From Alphaproteobacteria bacterium (GTDB taxonomy: Bacteria > Pseudomonadota > Alphaproteobacteria > Micavibrionales > Micavibrionaceae), in NCBI GenBank assembly GCA_018399685.1, contig JAGYOK010000002.1:1-64000 (forward strand): DNA of 64,000 bases. The letters run 5' to 3'. Of the stretch, positions 17,514 through 25,740 are shown in pieces (within the stretch, counting starts at the first letter, position 1; each line of letters begins with the position of its first letter). Under the pieces are notes generated by a model, which was not told the DNA's origin, did not search any database, and saw nothing but the letters and a program-made list of their open reading frames with translations. The position numbers and the translations under genes were made by a program.

Positions 17514-18392
17514 TTAACGGAAGGAGATATTAACCCGACGGTTAGCTGGCTCACGAACATTATCCAATGTATCGACAAGCAACTCTTCTTCACCGCTGCT
17601 CTCGACAACCATCAGGTTTTCACTTACGCCTCGTTCAACCAAAGCTTCCCGTACAGCATTTGCACGTTTAAAAGCAAGACGTTTGTTGTATTCCTTACTA
17701 CCTGATGTGTCGGCGTGTCCGTCAATAATCATCTGTGAAGGTGGGTTTTTAGCCACTTCCTCGGCAATCGCATCCAGAACATTTTTCGCTCCTGAGCTAA
17801 GCTCAGATGCGTCCCAGTTAAAGAACACAAGATACATAGCTTCTTCAGGTATCATAGGTGGAGGTTCTACAGGCTCTGGAGCAGGAGGAGGAGTTTGTTG
17901 TACAAGCCCCTCAAGTTCGGCAACAGAATTCAAGAAGTCGCTCTTGCATTCAACAGCATCTTCAATAACCCAGTGCTCTTCTTGAGACTCAATCCAACAG
18001 TCATATTTAGCTTGCGCTAAAGCTGCCGTAGAAGGAGCAATTTCTCGGCCACCAAGATCGAATGTTATAATAAGACGCCCACGTGCAGCGGCCAATTCTT
18101 TGATGTGCCGCTCACTTAAATTCCAGTCGGTTACGGGTTCCGGCATAACGGCCTCACCTGCTGCGGCTGCTAAACCTTTGCGCGCAAAGTGCAAAGCATC
18201 CGGATAATCCATCATCTTATCCAGTTGTTCATTTGCAAAGGATCTGTATTCTCCGGCTAGAGCCTGAGTGAAGGGGCTTCCTACGGGCTGCGCTTTATTA
18301 AGCGCTTCCACTTCACTATAGGTGTCATACATAGTACATCCACCAATGGCCAAAAAGCCAGTTGCCAGAACAAGATTACGCACGGATTTCAT
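17514..18392 (-). CDS. OmpA-family lipoprotein
   Basis: 292 residues from the ATG at 18392, which follows GGGAGCAGAAAT; an in-frame upstream extension has no family support. The N terminus is a lipoprotein signal (ATGFLAIGGC, Cys19). Residues about 20-175 are an unassigned region with one candidate pair of cysteines, then a Pro-rich linker PPPAPEPVEPPP. The C-terminal OmpA domain (about 190-292) includes YLVFFNWDASEL, IIDGHADTSGSKEYNKRLA and REPANRRVNISF, the peptidoglycan-binding core with the Asp and Arg that contact diaminopimelate. It probably tethers outer membrane and peptidoglycan. Confidence 0.88.
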   Translation of the reverse strand: MKSVRNLVLATGFLAIGGCTMYDTYSEVEALNKAQPVGSPFTQALAGEYRSFANEQLDKMMDYPDALHFARKGLAAAAGEAVMPEPVTDWNLSERHIKELAAARGRLIITFDLGGREIAPSTAALAQAKYDCWIESQEEHWVIEDAVECKSDFLNSVAELEGLVQQTPPPAPEPVEPPPMIPEEAMYLVFFNWDASELSSGAKNVLDAIAEEVAKNPPSQMIIDGHADTSGSKEYNKRLAFKRANAVREALVERGVSENLMVVESSGEEELLVDTLDNVREPANRRVNISFR

Positions 18393-18749
18393 ATTTCTGC
18401 TCCCTAATATAGTAACGCATCGTCTCAGTATTATCGGTTTTTCTATTCCAAAAAACAACAGACAAACCAATATTTTGATTCTTAATCAACACATTAATTA
18501 TGTATCCTTAGAAACATATATTGTAAAGTTTAGTTTAGTTTTTTTAGGTTTTTTGTTGGTTATAAGCACATTTTAGTAGATTGTTGTACGAAAATCTTGA
18601 ATATACAGGGATATCTAAATGTTTTAAAATTTTCATTGTTTATAGCTCAGAATTAATCAAGGACAACCCAGCCTTGATTAATGTAGTTAAATGAGGCTTA
18701 TTATCAAGGTCTTAATTATTATTAATCTAAAGTCAGGATATTATCCCCC
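18393..18749. other. AT-rich intergenic region with inverted repeat before prfB
   Basis: About 357 bases between the divergent OmpA-like lipoprotein and prfB. No gene is supported. The right half holds a perfect 11-bp inverted repeat (listed separately). The remainder is AT-rich, with several TTTAG/TTTTTT tracts, and must hold both promoters; I cannot pick a single convincing -35/-10 pair. Confidence 0.6.
18652..18682 (+). repeat. Perfect 11-bp inverted repeat in the prfB leader
   Basis: ATTAATCAAGG at 18652-18662 pairs perfectly with CCTTGATTAAT at 18672-18682, loop of 9 bases. No U-run follows, so it is not an intrinsic terminator. It ends 67 bases before the prfB start and could be a leader hairpin or a dyad operator. 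Confidence 0.6.
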
Positions 18750-19851
18750 ATGCGTGCCGAAACAGAATCTTTTATCTCGAACATTAATGAAACGCTCTCA
18801 CTTTTACGGAGGCGTCTTTGACTGGGATAATGCCCTGTTAAGACTGGACGAAATCAACGTTCTTAGCGAAGACCCTGAATTATGGTCTAACGCGTCACGA
18901 GCTCAAAAGCTCATGAGTGAACGCACCTATTTGGAAAAAAATATCACAGAGATAAGTGAAATAGAGTCTTCTATAAAGGATTATCTGGATCTTATAAAAA
19001 TGGCCGAGGATGAGGGGGACAACGAAATACTTCAAGAAACGGAAGGAGCCATTGAGGCATTAAGTAAAAAAGTAGAGCGTTTACGCATCGAGAGCCTCCT
19101 TTCTGGCGAGGTTGATGGTAATGATGCCTATCTTCAGGTTAATGCCGGAGCTGGCGGCACAGAAGCCCAGGACTGGGCAGAAATGATATTGCGCATGTAT
19201 ATGCGATGGGCTGATAGCAAAGGCTACAAATATGAGTTTCTAGAGAGAAGCGGAGGTGATGGTGCAGGAATAAAATCTGCAACTATCAAAATCAACGGAT
19301 ATCAGGCTTATGGATGGCTTAAAACAGAAACCGGCGTGCATCGATTGGTAAGGATTTCCCCGTTTGATTCAAACGCACGCCGTCACACAAGCTTTGCGTC
19401 TGTATCAGTTTCTCCGGTAATTAATGATACCATCCATATAGAGGTGGAAGACAAAGACCTGCGTATAGATACATATCGTTCAAGTGGCGCTGGCGGCCAG
19501 CATGTCAACAAGACTGATAGTGCAGTTCGTATTACGCATATCCCAAGCGGTGTCGTGGCAGCATGCCAAAATAACCGGTCACAACACCAGAATAAAGCTC
19601 AGGCAATGGATATTCTTAAAGGGAAACTTTATGAAATTGAGCTCAATAAACGCGCTGAGGAGCAGGCGCAAATACATGGGGAGAAGGGGGATATTGGCTG
19701 GGGGTACCAAATACGTTCGTATGTTTTACACCCGTACCAGATGGTAAAGGACTTGCGTACTAACGTTGAAACAACGCAAAGCCAGGCTGTTCTGGATGGA
19801 GATTTGGACAGATTTCTTGAAGCATCTCTGGCACATAGTGCCGAATCTTAA
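18750..19851 (+). CDS. prfB: Peptide chain release factor 2, made by +1 frameshifting
   Basis: RF2 reads UAA and UGA stop codons. The frame starting at ATG 18750 (MRAETESF...) runs 23 codons to a TGA at 18819-18821; the rest of RF2 is one base downstream, starting GAC at 18820. The coding sequence is thus 18750-18818 joined to 18820-19851, giving 366 residues. The site is canonical: GGAGG at 18808-18812, three bases, CTT, TGA, C. Low RF2 slows termination at TGA and lets the ribosome slip, so the protein controls its own level. Downstream motifs confirm RF2: RISPFDSNARRHTSF and the catalytic GGQ in SSGAGGQHVNKTDSA. A naive continuous frame from 18691 gives a wrong N terminus. Confidence 0.96.
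18808..18822 (+). promoter_or_regulatory. Programmed +1 frameshift site of prfB
   Basis: GGAGG, a 3-base spacer CGT, the slippery CTT, the in-frame TGA stop and a following C. All elements of the E. coli prfB site are present with the same spacing, so translation of the full protein requires a +1 slip at CTT. Confidence 0.92.
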
Positions 19852-20036
19852 GAGAAATGTTTAGATAAAGTATAAAAAGACATAATTTTTTCATCGCTTT
19901 TAATAGGCGTTTTGTGTAAAAATGCCTGAAATATAAACTATCTCTTTGAACGAGGATCGATTTTTCTTGTGTTTCTTGGTTTAACATAATAACATACCCC
20001 ACTAATTACTATGGCAATAAAACTAGGAATAGACCT

Positions 20037-21719
20037 GTGCGTAAGATTATAGCTTCTGTTACTTTTTTGGTGTGCTTGACAAGTTCCGCTTCCGCCATGG
20101 ATATGCGTGGTAATGGTTGGAATCATTTTCTGGAGCAGAATTCATTAAAGCAAAAAATTGGCTGGGACCAAAAAAATCTGGATATACAGACACGTAGTGC
20201 CGGGTCATTAATAGCAAGAATTAAGAAGCTCGAAACCGAGAATGAGCAACTGCGAAATAGTATTAGCCTAATTCGTGACGGAAAGACCTCTTACGGTAAA
20301 CCAGCCCCGGATCCCCGTATCCAAGGATTAATTGACGAAAACAAGCGCTTATCCGCGCAACTGGAAAAAAGCAGGATTAGCCAATCTTCAACAGGGTTTT
20401 ATGTTCAGCAGATTAATACCTTAAAAACAGAGAACCAAAAATTAAGCCGAAAGATTGAAGAACTTAGTGTGAGCGCCGATGCCAGCATAGGTGTTGGTGG
20501 TGGTATAATGGACGATACTTCTGTCTTGAAGGCATACATGGAAGAGAACAATCTTTTGAAAGAGGCGTTGAACCAGCGTGGTAATGGCGCTGAGCGTATT
20601 GTTATGCTTCAACAACAAATCGAAGATTTGAAAGCTGAAAACCAAGAATTTAAGTTAAAAGATGTTTCTGCCAATAGTGGCGATGTTTTGGGATCAGGCG
20701 CAGAGCTTGCCAGAAAAGAAGCTGAAATAGCATCACTTAAAAAAGATCTTGTTGAAGCGCAGGAAAAAAACAGAGAATTAAATTCCAGACTTGATCTGGC
20801 TTCGATAAGTGCAGCAGCCGGTTCTTCAGATAAAGATATTGAGGCATTGCGCCAACAAAATGAAAGTTTGAGAGAAACAATCAAAGCGCAGAGCGAAACA
20901 TTGCGGGCTGCGGACAACGCTGCAAAAACAGCGGAAAGACTTTTGACAGAGAATGCAACTCTGCAAAACAAGCTTGACCGTGCCAAAATTTCAAGTTCCA
21001 CGGACAGCAGAACAGTTCAGGAAATGGTAATGCGCATTAAAACTCTTGAAGAAGATGTTGCACAGCGTGATTTATATATAAAAAAGATGTTAGCTGCAAA
21101 ATCTCAAGAGTTGGCCGAGTTGTCAAATAGTTCCACGCCAAACGCCGCAGGTCACGTTGCTTCTTTACGTGAGAAAAATTCGGCTCTTGCTTTTGCTTTG
21201 GATAAAGAAAAAGAGAGCAATATCGCGTATCGCAGAAAAATCTCCGAATATCAAAAAGAGATCGAGCGCATTAGGGAATTGGAACAAGCCTCTTCATCAG
21301 GAGTGCACAGAGCGAGTATTTTCGAACGCCATGTTAAAAATCTTGAGCAAAAAAACAAGCAGGCAGAGAACACCGTTACATCTCTAAAACTAGAGAATCA
21401 GGAGCTAAAAGCTCGGCTTGAGCTTATGGCCGATAACGCTGGGGATTTGGATAATATACAGCCTGCATTAGGAGGAAATCCAGCAAGTTCCGCACCCTTA
21501 TCAGAAGATAAAGAAGCAAATTTCTTTGATGAGCAATACCCGCCTACTGAGCGCATATTACCTGTACTTGACGAAAACGAAGATGGAGCAAGAGCATTAA
21601 TCGATGACGGAATTAATGAAGCTTTAGAAGATCGTCTGGCTGTAAATAATGAATATGCAGACCCCGAAAAATTATTAGCAACAGAACTCACACCTTTAGC
21701 TGAAAGCATAAGCCGCTAA
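20037..21719 (+). CDS. Exported coiled-coil protein of unknown function
   Basis: 560 residues, starting with GTG at 20037 after ACTAGGAATAGACCT. A signal peptide is visible (IIASVTFLVCLTSSASA, cleavage before MDMRG). From about residue 55 to 470 the protein is almost entirely predicted coiled coil, with repeated Glu, Lys, Gln, Asn and Leu heptads (for example IKKLETENEQLR, INTLKTENQKLSRKIEEL, REKNSALAFALDKEKE). The C-terminal 90 residues are acidic and Pro-containing. No domain of known function is seen. It is presumably periplasmic or surface-attached, forming a long rod; no partner can be named. prfB lies upstream on the same strand, and an intrinsic terminator follows. Confidence 0.8.
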   Translation: MRKIIASVTFLVCLTSSASAMDMRGNGWNHFLEQNSLKQKIGWDQKNLDIQTRSAGSLIARIKKLETENEQLRNSISLIRDGKTSYGKPAPDPRIQGLIDENKRLSAQLEKSRISQSSTGFYVQQINTLKTENQKLSRKIEELSVSADASIGVGGGIMDDTSVLKAYMEENNLLKEALNQRGNGAERIVMLQQQIEDLKAENQEFKLKDVSANSGDVLGSGAELARKEAEIASLKKDLVEAQEKNRELNSRLDLASISAAAGSSDKDIEALRQQNESLRETIKAQSETLRAADNAAKTAERLLTENATLQNKLDRAKISSSTDSRTVQEMVMRIKTLEEDVAQRDLYIKKMLAAKSQELAELSNSSTPNAAGHVASLREKNSALAFALDKEKESNIAYRRKISEYQKEIERIRELEQASSSGVHRASIFERHVKNLEQKNKQAENTVTSLKLENQELKARLELMADNAGDLDNIQPALGGNPASSAPLSEDKEANFFDEQYPPTERILPVLDENEDGARALIDDGINEALEDRLAVNNEYADPEKLLATELTPLAESISR

Positions 21720-21753
21720 TACCAAATATCTTTTGATTTGTTTGTCGTCCAAC

Positions 21754-21784
21754 AAAAAGGGCCGTGACACATGTCATAGCCCTT
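21754..21784 (-). terminator. Terminator of phaR
   Basis: AAGGGC at 21757-21762 and GCCCTT at 21779-21784 extend through one mismatch and a GTGAC/GTCAT inner stem to an ACAT loop. On the minus strand the hairpin is followed by TTTTTG, fitting an intrinsic terminator about 70 bases after the phaR stop. Confidence 0.7.
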
Positions 21785-21803
21785 ATTCATTATAACACCA
21801 TAA

Positions 21804-21827
21804 AGCCACGTACGGGGGCTCTTTTTT
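21804..21827 (+). terminator. Terminator of the coiled-coil gene
   Basis: AGCCAC, GTACG loop and GGGGCT form a short GC-rich stem with one mismatch, directly followed by CTTTTTT on the plus strand, about 85 bases after the coiled-coil gene stop. Confidence 0.6.
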
Positions 21828-21852
21828 GTACAGGCAAGAGGGATGTTAACTT

Positions 21853-22374
21853 TTATTCTTTATCACTGCCCATGTAATTAGCCATATTGAAAGGTGGCAT
21901 CATCTTTATGGCGCGCTCAAACATTTCCATGTTTTTACGTGCAATCTCTTCGAAGTTAACAGTTTGTGGAAACATGTTTTCCATGCCAGCCATACCCATA
22001 CCCTCGAAAGATTTTGTGAACTGTTCCTGCCATTTTTCCTGATTTTGCTTGAACACGTTCATCGTTTGCTCAAGATAACTAGGAACCATAGCCTGAACAT
22101 TGTTGCCATAAAAGCTGATCAAGGTACGCATGAAATCAGTTGGCAGCAGTGTTTCATCATCAGACTCTTGGTCTGCGATGATTTGTGTTAAAACACTACG
22201 GGTAATGTCTTTTCCAGTTTTTGCTTCAAGAACGACAAAATTATGCCCTTCCTGAACCATCTCGCACAGATCTTCGAGCGTAACGTAGCTGCTCCGACCT
22301 GTATCATATAAACGACGATTGGCATATTTCTTTATGACTGTCGCCTCGTCTTTGCTATTCTTAGCCTTGACCAT
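21853..22374 (-). CDS. phaR: Polyhydroxyalkanoate synthesis repressor PhaR
   Basis: 173 residues. The N-terminal PHB/PHA accumulation DNA-binding domain is unmistakable: VIKKYANRRLYDTGRSSYVT, then LEDLCEMVQEGHNFVVLEAK and DITRSVLTQIIADQE. The C-terminal half (about 75-173) is the helical granule-binding part. PhaR binds phasin promoters and moves to polymer granules when these form, releasing repression. Its target here may be the phasin gene at 12 kb. It is divergent from phaC with 154 bases between, a usual arrangement. Confidence 0.95.
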   Translation of the reverse strand: MVKAKNSKDEATVIKKYANRRLYDTGRSSYVTLEDLCEMVQEGHNFVVLEAKTGKDITRSVLTQIIADQESDDETLLPTDFMRTLISFYGNNVQAMVPSYLEQTMNVFKQNQEKWQEQFTKSFEGMGMAGMENMFPQTVNFEEIARKNMEMFERAIKMMPPFNMANYMGSDKE

Positions 22375-22528
22375 TGTTGCACCTATTTTTTGTTAAATGT
22401 ATATACAGAGTAATTGCTATTATGCACAAAAAATATAAAAAGAAAAGTACTGTGTGGAAAAAGTGCAATATTTTTTCATGCTGCAATATTATGGCAATAG
22501 TTTTTAATAAGGTTGAAGGTATTATTTT

Positions 22529-23707
22529 ATGCGCGAAGGACCACACCCATTATCGGTATATTTAGGGTTAGCTGCTGCAAATGCTAAAGGTGTTCAAGAA
22601 TTTGTTATGCAGGGAGCTGCTGGCTATTCACAAGACGAACTAACCAAGATGGTTTGCGGCATACAAAAGTATCAAAATTTCAGATATCATCAAGAGCGTC
22701 TGAAGACGCAAAAAGTGTGGCAGGATGGAACTGTAAGCATATTAATGCCTGATGAAAATATTATTTCTCTCGAAGCTCCTGTATCTGCACCGTTGCTGCT
22801 TATCCCTTCGCTAATAAACAAAGCTTATATTTTTGATTTAGCGCAAGAAAGATCTTTTTTAAGATGGATGAATGACAAGGGTATCCCAACATACTTGCTG
22901 GACTGGGGTGATCTTGCTGCTGAAGGAGAAGGAAACAGCTTATTATCAACATCCCAACTTTTACGAACAAAGATGTGCAAAGCCATAGAATTTATTTCAA
23001 AAAGACACGAATGTAAAATAGATGTACTAGGTTATTGTATGGGAGGAACTTTACTTGCCGGATGCCTTCATATTGTGCGCGAATCTTTGCGCAAGACGGT
23101 TTTTCTTGCAGCGCCGTGGGATTTTCACGCGAAGGGAGTTTCCACCAATACAGAAACCCAAATGAGTGTTGCAGACAAAGAACATCAAGAGCTTGTAGAA
23201 ATGGTGCGTAATTGGGCGCCGATTGTTTTACCAATTATTGAGAAAAAGGGATATTTGCCTAAAGAGAACACCCAAAGTCTGTTCGCTGCACTTGGTGCAC
23301 GCAGTGCGGTACACAAATTCATCAAATTTGTTTCAATGCAGGGTGATTCGCCAGAGACAAGGTTATTCGTGAGTGCTGAAGACTGGCTTAATGATGGTGT
23401 GGATCTACCCGGACGCATTGCACGCGAATGTATTCAAGGATGGTTTTTGGACAATGAACCCGCAAGCGGCTCTTGGTATGTCGATGATCAGCGTATTAAT
23501 CCAGAGAAATTTAATCTTCCATCACTCGTTGTCGCTGCGCGAAAAGACAGCCTCGTGCCTTTTTCTAATGCATCAGCGTTGTATGAGCAGATACCACAAG
23601 TCTATCGCCATATGATAGCACCTGATGTTGGACACGTAGGCTTAATCGTGGGCAGAAATGCGATAAAGGAAGTATGGCAACCATTGCATCATTGGTTATG
23701 CGAATAA
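22529..23707 (+). CDS. phaC: Short PhaC-type poly(3-hydroxyalkanoate) synthase
   Basis: 392 residues, much shorter than class I synthases (about 560-600) and nearer class III PhaC (about 355). PhaC polymerises 3-hydroxyacyl-CoA into PHA. The alpha/beta hydrolase core is complete: the lipase-box-like DVLGYCMGGTLLAG with Cys170, VVAARKDSLVPF with the catalytic Asp, and DVGHVGLIVG with the catalytic His near the C terminus. The N-terminal extension of class I enzymes is missing, and no phaE is adjacent. A class III-like or shortened alphaproteobacterial form is likely; a depolymerase is unlikely given the Cys nucleophile. The ATG follows GAAGGTATTATTTT. Confidence 0.85.
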   Translation: MREGPHPLSVYLGLAAANAKGVQEFVMQGAAGYSQDELTKMVCGIQKYQNFRYHQERLKTQKVWQDGTVSILMPDENIISLEAPVSAPLLLIPSLINKAYIFDLAQERSFLRWMNDKGIPTYLLDWGDLAAEGEGNSLLSTSQLLRTKMCKAIEFISKRHECKIDVLGYCMGGTLLAGCLHIVRESLRKTVFLAAPWDFHAKGVSTNTETQMSVADKEHQELVEMVRNWAPIVLPIIEKKGYLPKENTQSLFAALGARSAVHKFIKFVSMQGDSPETRLFVSAEDWLNDGVDLPGRIARECIQGWFLDNEPASGSWYVDDQRINPEKFNLPSLVVAARKDSLVPFSNASALYEQIPQVYRHMIAPDVGHVGLIVGRNAIKEVWQPLHHWLCE

Positions 23708-23807
23708 GCCTTGCTGCATAGTATAGTAGGTGGTTTTTGGGTATAACCCGCCGATGTCGCCTTCGCGGGGTTGATATATTCACATAGAGATATAAGCTGA
23801 CCCCCGA

Positions 23808-23830
23808 CGCCTGAATTATAGATTCGGGCG
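23808..23830. repeat. Hairpin-forming inverted repeat before phaA
   Basis: CGCCTGAAT at 23808-23816 and ATTCGGGCG at 23822-23830 form a 9-bp stem with one G-T pair and a five-base loop TATAG. It resembles the stem of the terminator after phaA (GTCCGAAT, ATTCGGGCGC). An A-run rather than a T-run follows, so here it is not a plain terminator; a leader hairpin is possible. Confidence 0.4.
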
Positions 23831-23889
23831 CAAAAAACGTGAGCCTGTATGGCTAAATATTAATAGTAATTTTGAAGGATGGAATAAAA

Positions 23890-25065
23890 ATGACAGATCC
23901 AGTGGTAATTGTTGCAGCGAAAAGAACTGCGATCGGAAATTTGGGCGGAGGACTTTCCTCTCTTCCCGCTCATGAACTGGGAGCCTGCGTTATTGACGCA
24001 GTAATGAAAGATGCAGGGTTGAAAGGCGCTGATGTAGATGAAGTATTGATGGGGCAGGTATTAACTGCAGGCTGTGGACAGAATCCTGCTCGTCAGGCTT
24101 CAATTAAAGCCGGTATCCCTGTTGAAAAAACGGCCATGACAATCAATCAGGTTTGCGGATCCGGTTTGCGTACAATCGCTTTGGGGATGCAAGGTATACT
24201 GAGTGGAGATGTAGACATTGTTGTTGCAGGTGGTCAGGAAAATATGACAGCAGCACCTCATGTAATGCATCTGCGCGAGGCGGTTAAATTCGGTGATGCC
24301 AAGATGCAGGACTCAATGATACTTGATGGTCTTTGGGAAATATACAATGGTTATCATATGGGCATTACTGCAGAGAATATTGTCGAGAAGTTTGGCATAA
24401 CTCGCGAAGAGCAGGACGCTTTGGCGGCTATTTCTCAGAACCGTGCAGAAAAAGCCATTAACGAAGGTCGTTTCAAAGATGAGATCGTTCCGGTAGAAGT
24501 CCCATCTCGCAAGGAAACTATTATATTTGATAAAGACGAGTTCCCACGTGCAGGTGTAACCATAGAAGGACTTGCAAAAATGCGTCCAGCTTTCAAAAAA
24601 GACGGAACGGTTACAGCAGCAAACGCATCCGGTATTAACGATGGTGCAGCAGCAGTTGTTTTGATGCGTGAGAGCGAGGCTAAGAAAAGAGGTCTTGAAA
24701 TAATGGCAACCATTAAATCATGGGCAACACGTGGTGTTGAACCAGATGTTATGGGAACAGGACCAATCCCTGCAACAAAGGCAGCTTTAGAGAAAGCTGG
24801 CTGGAGTGTTGATGATCTTGATCTTATCGAGGCTAACGAAGCCTTCGCTGCGCAAGCAGCTTGCGTTGCAAAAGAGCTTAACTTTGATATGGATAAAGTT
24901 AATGTTAATGGCGGAGCCATCGCCCTTGGTCACCCAATCGGTGCGTCGGGAACACGTATTTTAGTTACTCTGTTGCATGAAATGAAGAAGCGCGATGCAA
25001 AAAAAGGCCTTGCAACACTTTGTATTGGTGGTGGTATGGGTATTGCTCTTTGCGTAGAGCGCTAG
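23890..25065 (+). CDS. phaA: Acetyl-CoA C-acetyltransferase (beta-ketothiolase)
   Basis: 391 residues from the ATG at 23890, after GAAGGATGGAATAAAA. The enzyme condenses two acetyl-CoA to acetoacetyl-CoA, the first step of PHB synthesis, and can also run in thiolysis. Three thiolase signatures are visible: [12 protein letters not shown] with the acyl-binding Cys, [17 protein letters not shown] with the His, and [14 protein letters not shown] with the second Cys. It follows phaC but no phaB (acetoacetyl-CoA reductase) is adjacent or in the window, so that step must be encoded elsewhere. An intrinsic terminator follows. Confidence 0.94.
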   Translation: MTDPVVIVAAKRTAIGNLGGGLSSLPAHELGACVIDAVMKDAGLKGADVDEVLMGQVLTAGCGQNPARQASIKAGIPVEKTAMTINQVCGSGLRTIALGMQGILSGDVDIVVAGGQENMTAAPHVMHLREAVKFGDAKMQDSMILDGLWEIYNGYHMGITAENIVEKFGITREEQDALAAISQNRAEKAINEGRFKDEIVPVEVPSRKETIIFDKDEFPRAGVTIEGLAKMRPAFKKDGTVTAANASGINDGAAAVVLMRESEAKKRGLEIMATIKSWATRGVEPDVMGTGPIPATKAALEKAGWSVDDLDLIEANEAFAAQAACVAKELNFDMDKVNVNGGAIALGHPIGASGTRILVTLLHEMKKRDAKKGLATLCIGGGMGIALCVER

Positions 25066-25100
25066 GCTTCAACGCAATAAATAGCCATAAATAATAATGT

Positions 25101-25136
25101 TGCGTCCGAATATTGCATTCGGGCGCATTTCTTTTG
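25101..25136 (+). terminator. Intrinsic terminator of phaA
   Basis: TGCGTCCGAAT at 25101-25111 and ATTCGGGCGCA at 25117-25127 pair over 11 bp with one G-T pair, loop ATTGC region, followed by TTTCTTTT. It lies 35 bases after the phaA stop. Confidence 0.85.
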
Positions 25137-25159
25137 GAAAAATTAATTGGAGTTACTAT

Positions 25160-25204
25160 ATGCCAGTAGCAATATTTGTTTTAATGGATATACTGCAAGG
25201 GTAA
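25160..25204 (+). CDS. Possible 14-codon leader ORF coupled to the cyclic-nucleotide-binding gene
   Basis: The ATG at 25160 has the best ribosome site in the region: GGAG at 25149-25152, seven bases upstream. The frame reads MPVAIFVLMDILQG and stops with TAA at 25202-25204, overlapping the next gene start as TAATG. This suggests a short leader whose translation delivers ribosomes to the downstream gene. A chance frame or a sequencing frameshift near the start of a longer protein is the alternative. Confidence 0.4.
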   Translation: MPVAIFVLMDILQG

Positions 25205-25659
25205 TGCCAAGAGACAGAGTCATATTAGAGCGTCGCTTTGTTCCTGAAGGAACCGTTATTATTAAAGAAGGCGACGAAGGTTACTCGGCTTACCTGATCC
25301 AGTCAGGTGAGGTGGAGGTCTATTCTAAAAATGAAGAAGGTAATAATATAAGCCTTGCGCGGCTTGGCTCAGGCGAAATATGTGGAGAAATGGCTCTAAT
25401 ATCAAATGGTATACGAACCGCGAGCGTGCGTACAGTGCAAGATTGTAACCTGGTAGTCATCACACGTGCAGCTTTTGAAGAAAAACTTAAACGGAGTGAC
25501 ACAACAATACAGGCTGTTGTGCATATGCTTATACGCCGGATTGTATCTTCAAACAAAGAGAGGCTGGATCACGCAGATCTTTGGAAAGATACAGACGATA
25601 AAAAGAGCAAAGACTCTAAAAGCTGCGGAAGCACATCTGATGTCTTTTGGGAATTTTAA
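25204..25659 (+). CDS. Cyclic nucleotide-binding domain protein
   Basis: 151 residues from the ATG at 25204. The cNMP-binding beta-barrel fills about residues 5-120: FVPEGTVIIKEGDEGYSAYL, then IQSGEVEVYSK, GEICGEMALISNGIRTASVR with the phosphate-binding cassette pattern, and CNLVVITRAAFEEKL. No helix-turn-helix follows, so unlike Crp/Fnr it is not a DNA-binding protein by sequence; it may be a regulatory subunit or stand-alone sensor. A longer TTG-started frame from 25147 is possible but has no family match at its N terminus. The stop-start overlap with the leader ORF implies translational coupling. Confidence 0.8.
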   Translation: MPRDRVILERRFVPEGTVIIKEGDEGYSAYLIQSGEVEVYSKNEEGNNISLARLGSGEICGEMALISNGIRTASVRTVQDCNLVVITRAAFEEKLKRSDTTIQAVVHMLIRRIVSSNKERLDHADLWKDTDDKKSKDSKSCGSTSDVFWEF

Positions 25660-25740
25660 TGATATTGAGGTTGCCTTGTTTAAAGGGTAGTATTCTTAAT
25701 ATCGTATGACACAAAGAAACAGATGAACGGAGATGTTCTT

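Noticed and set aside
18691-18749. Uninterrupted prfB frame starting at 18691
   Set aside because: Its N-terminal residues do not match RF2, while the frameshift reading gives a correct N terminus and all site elements.
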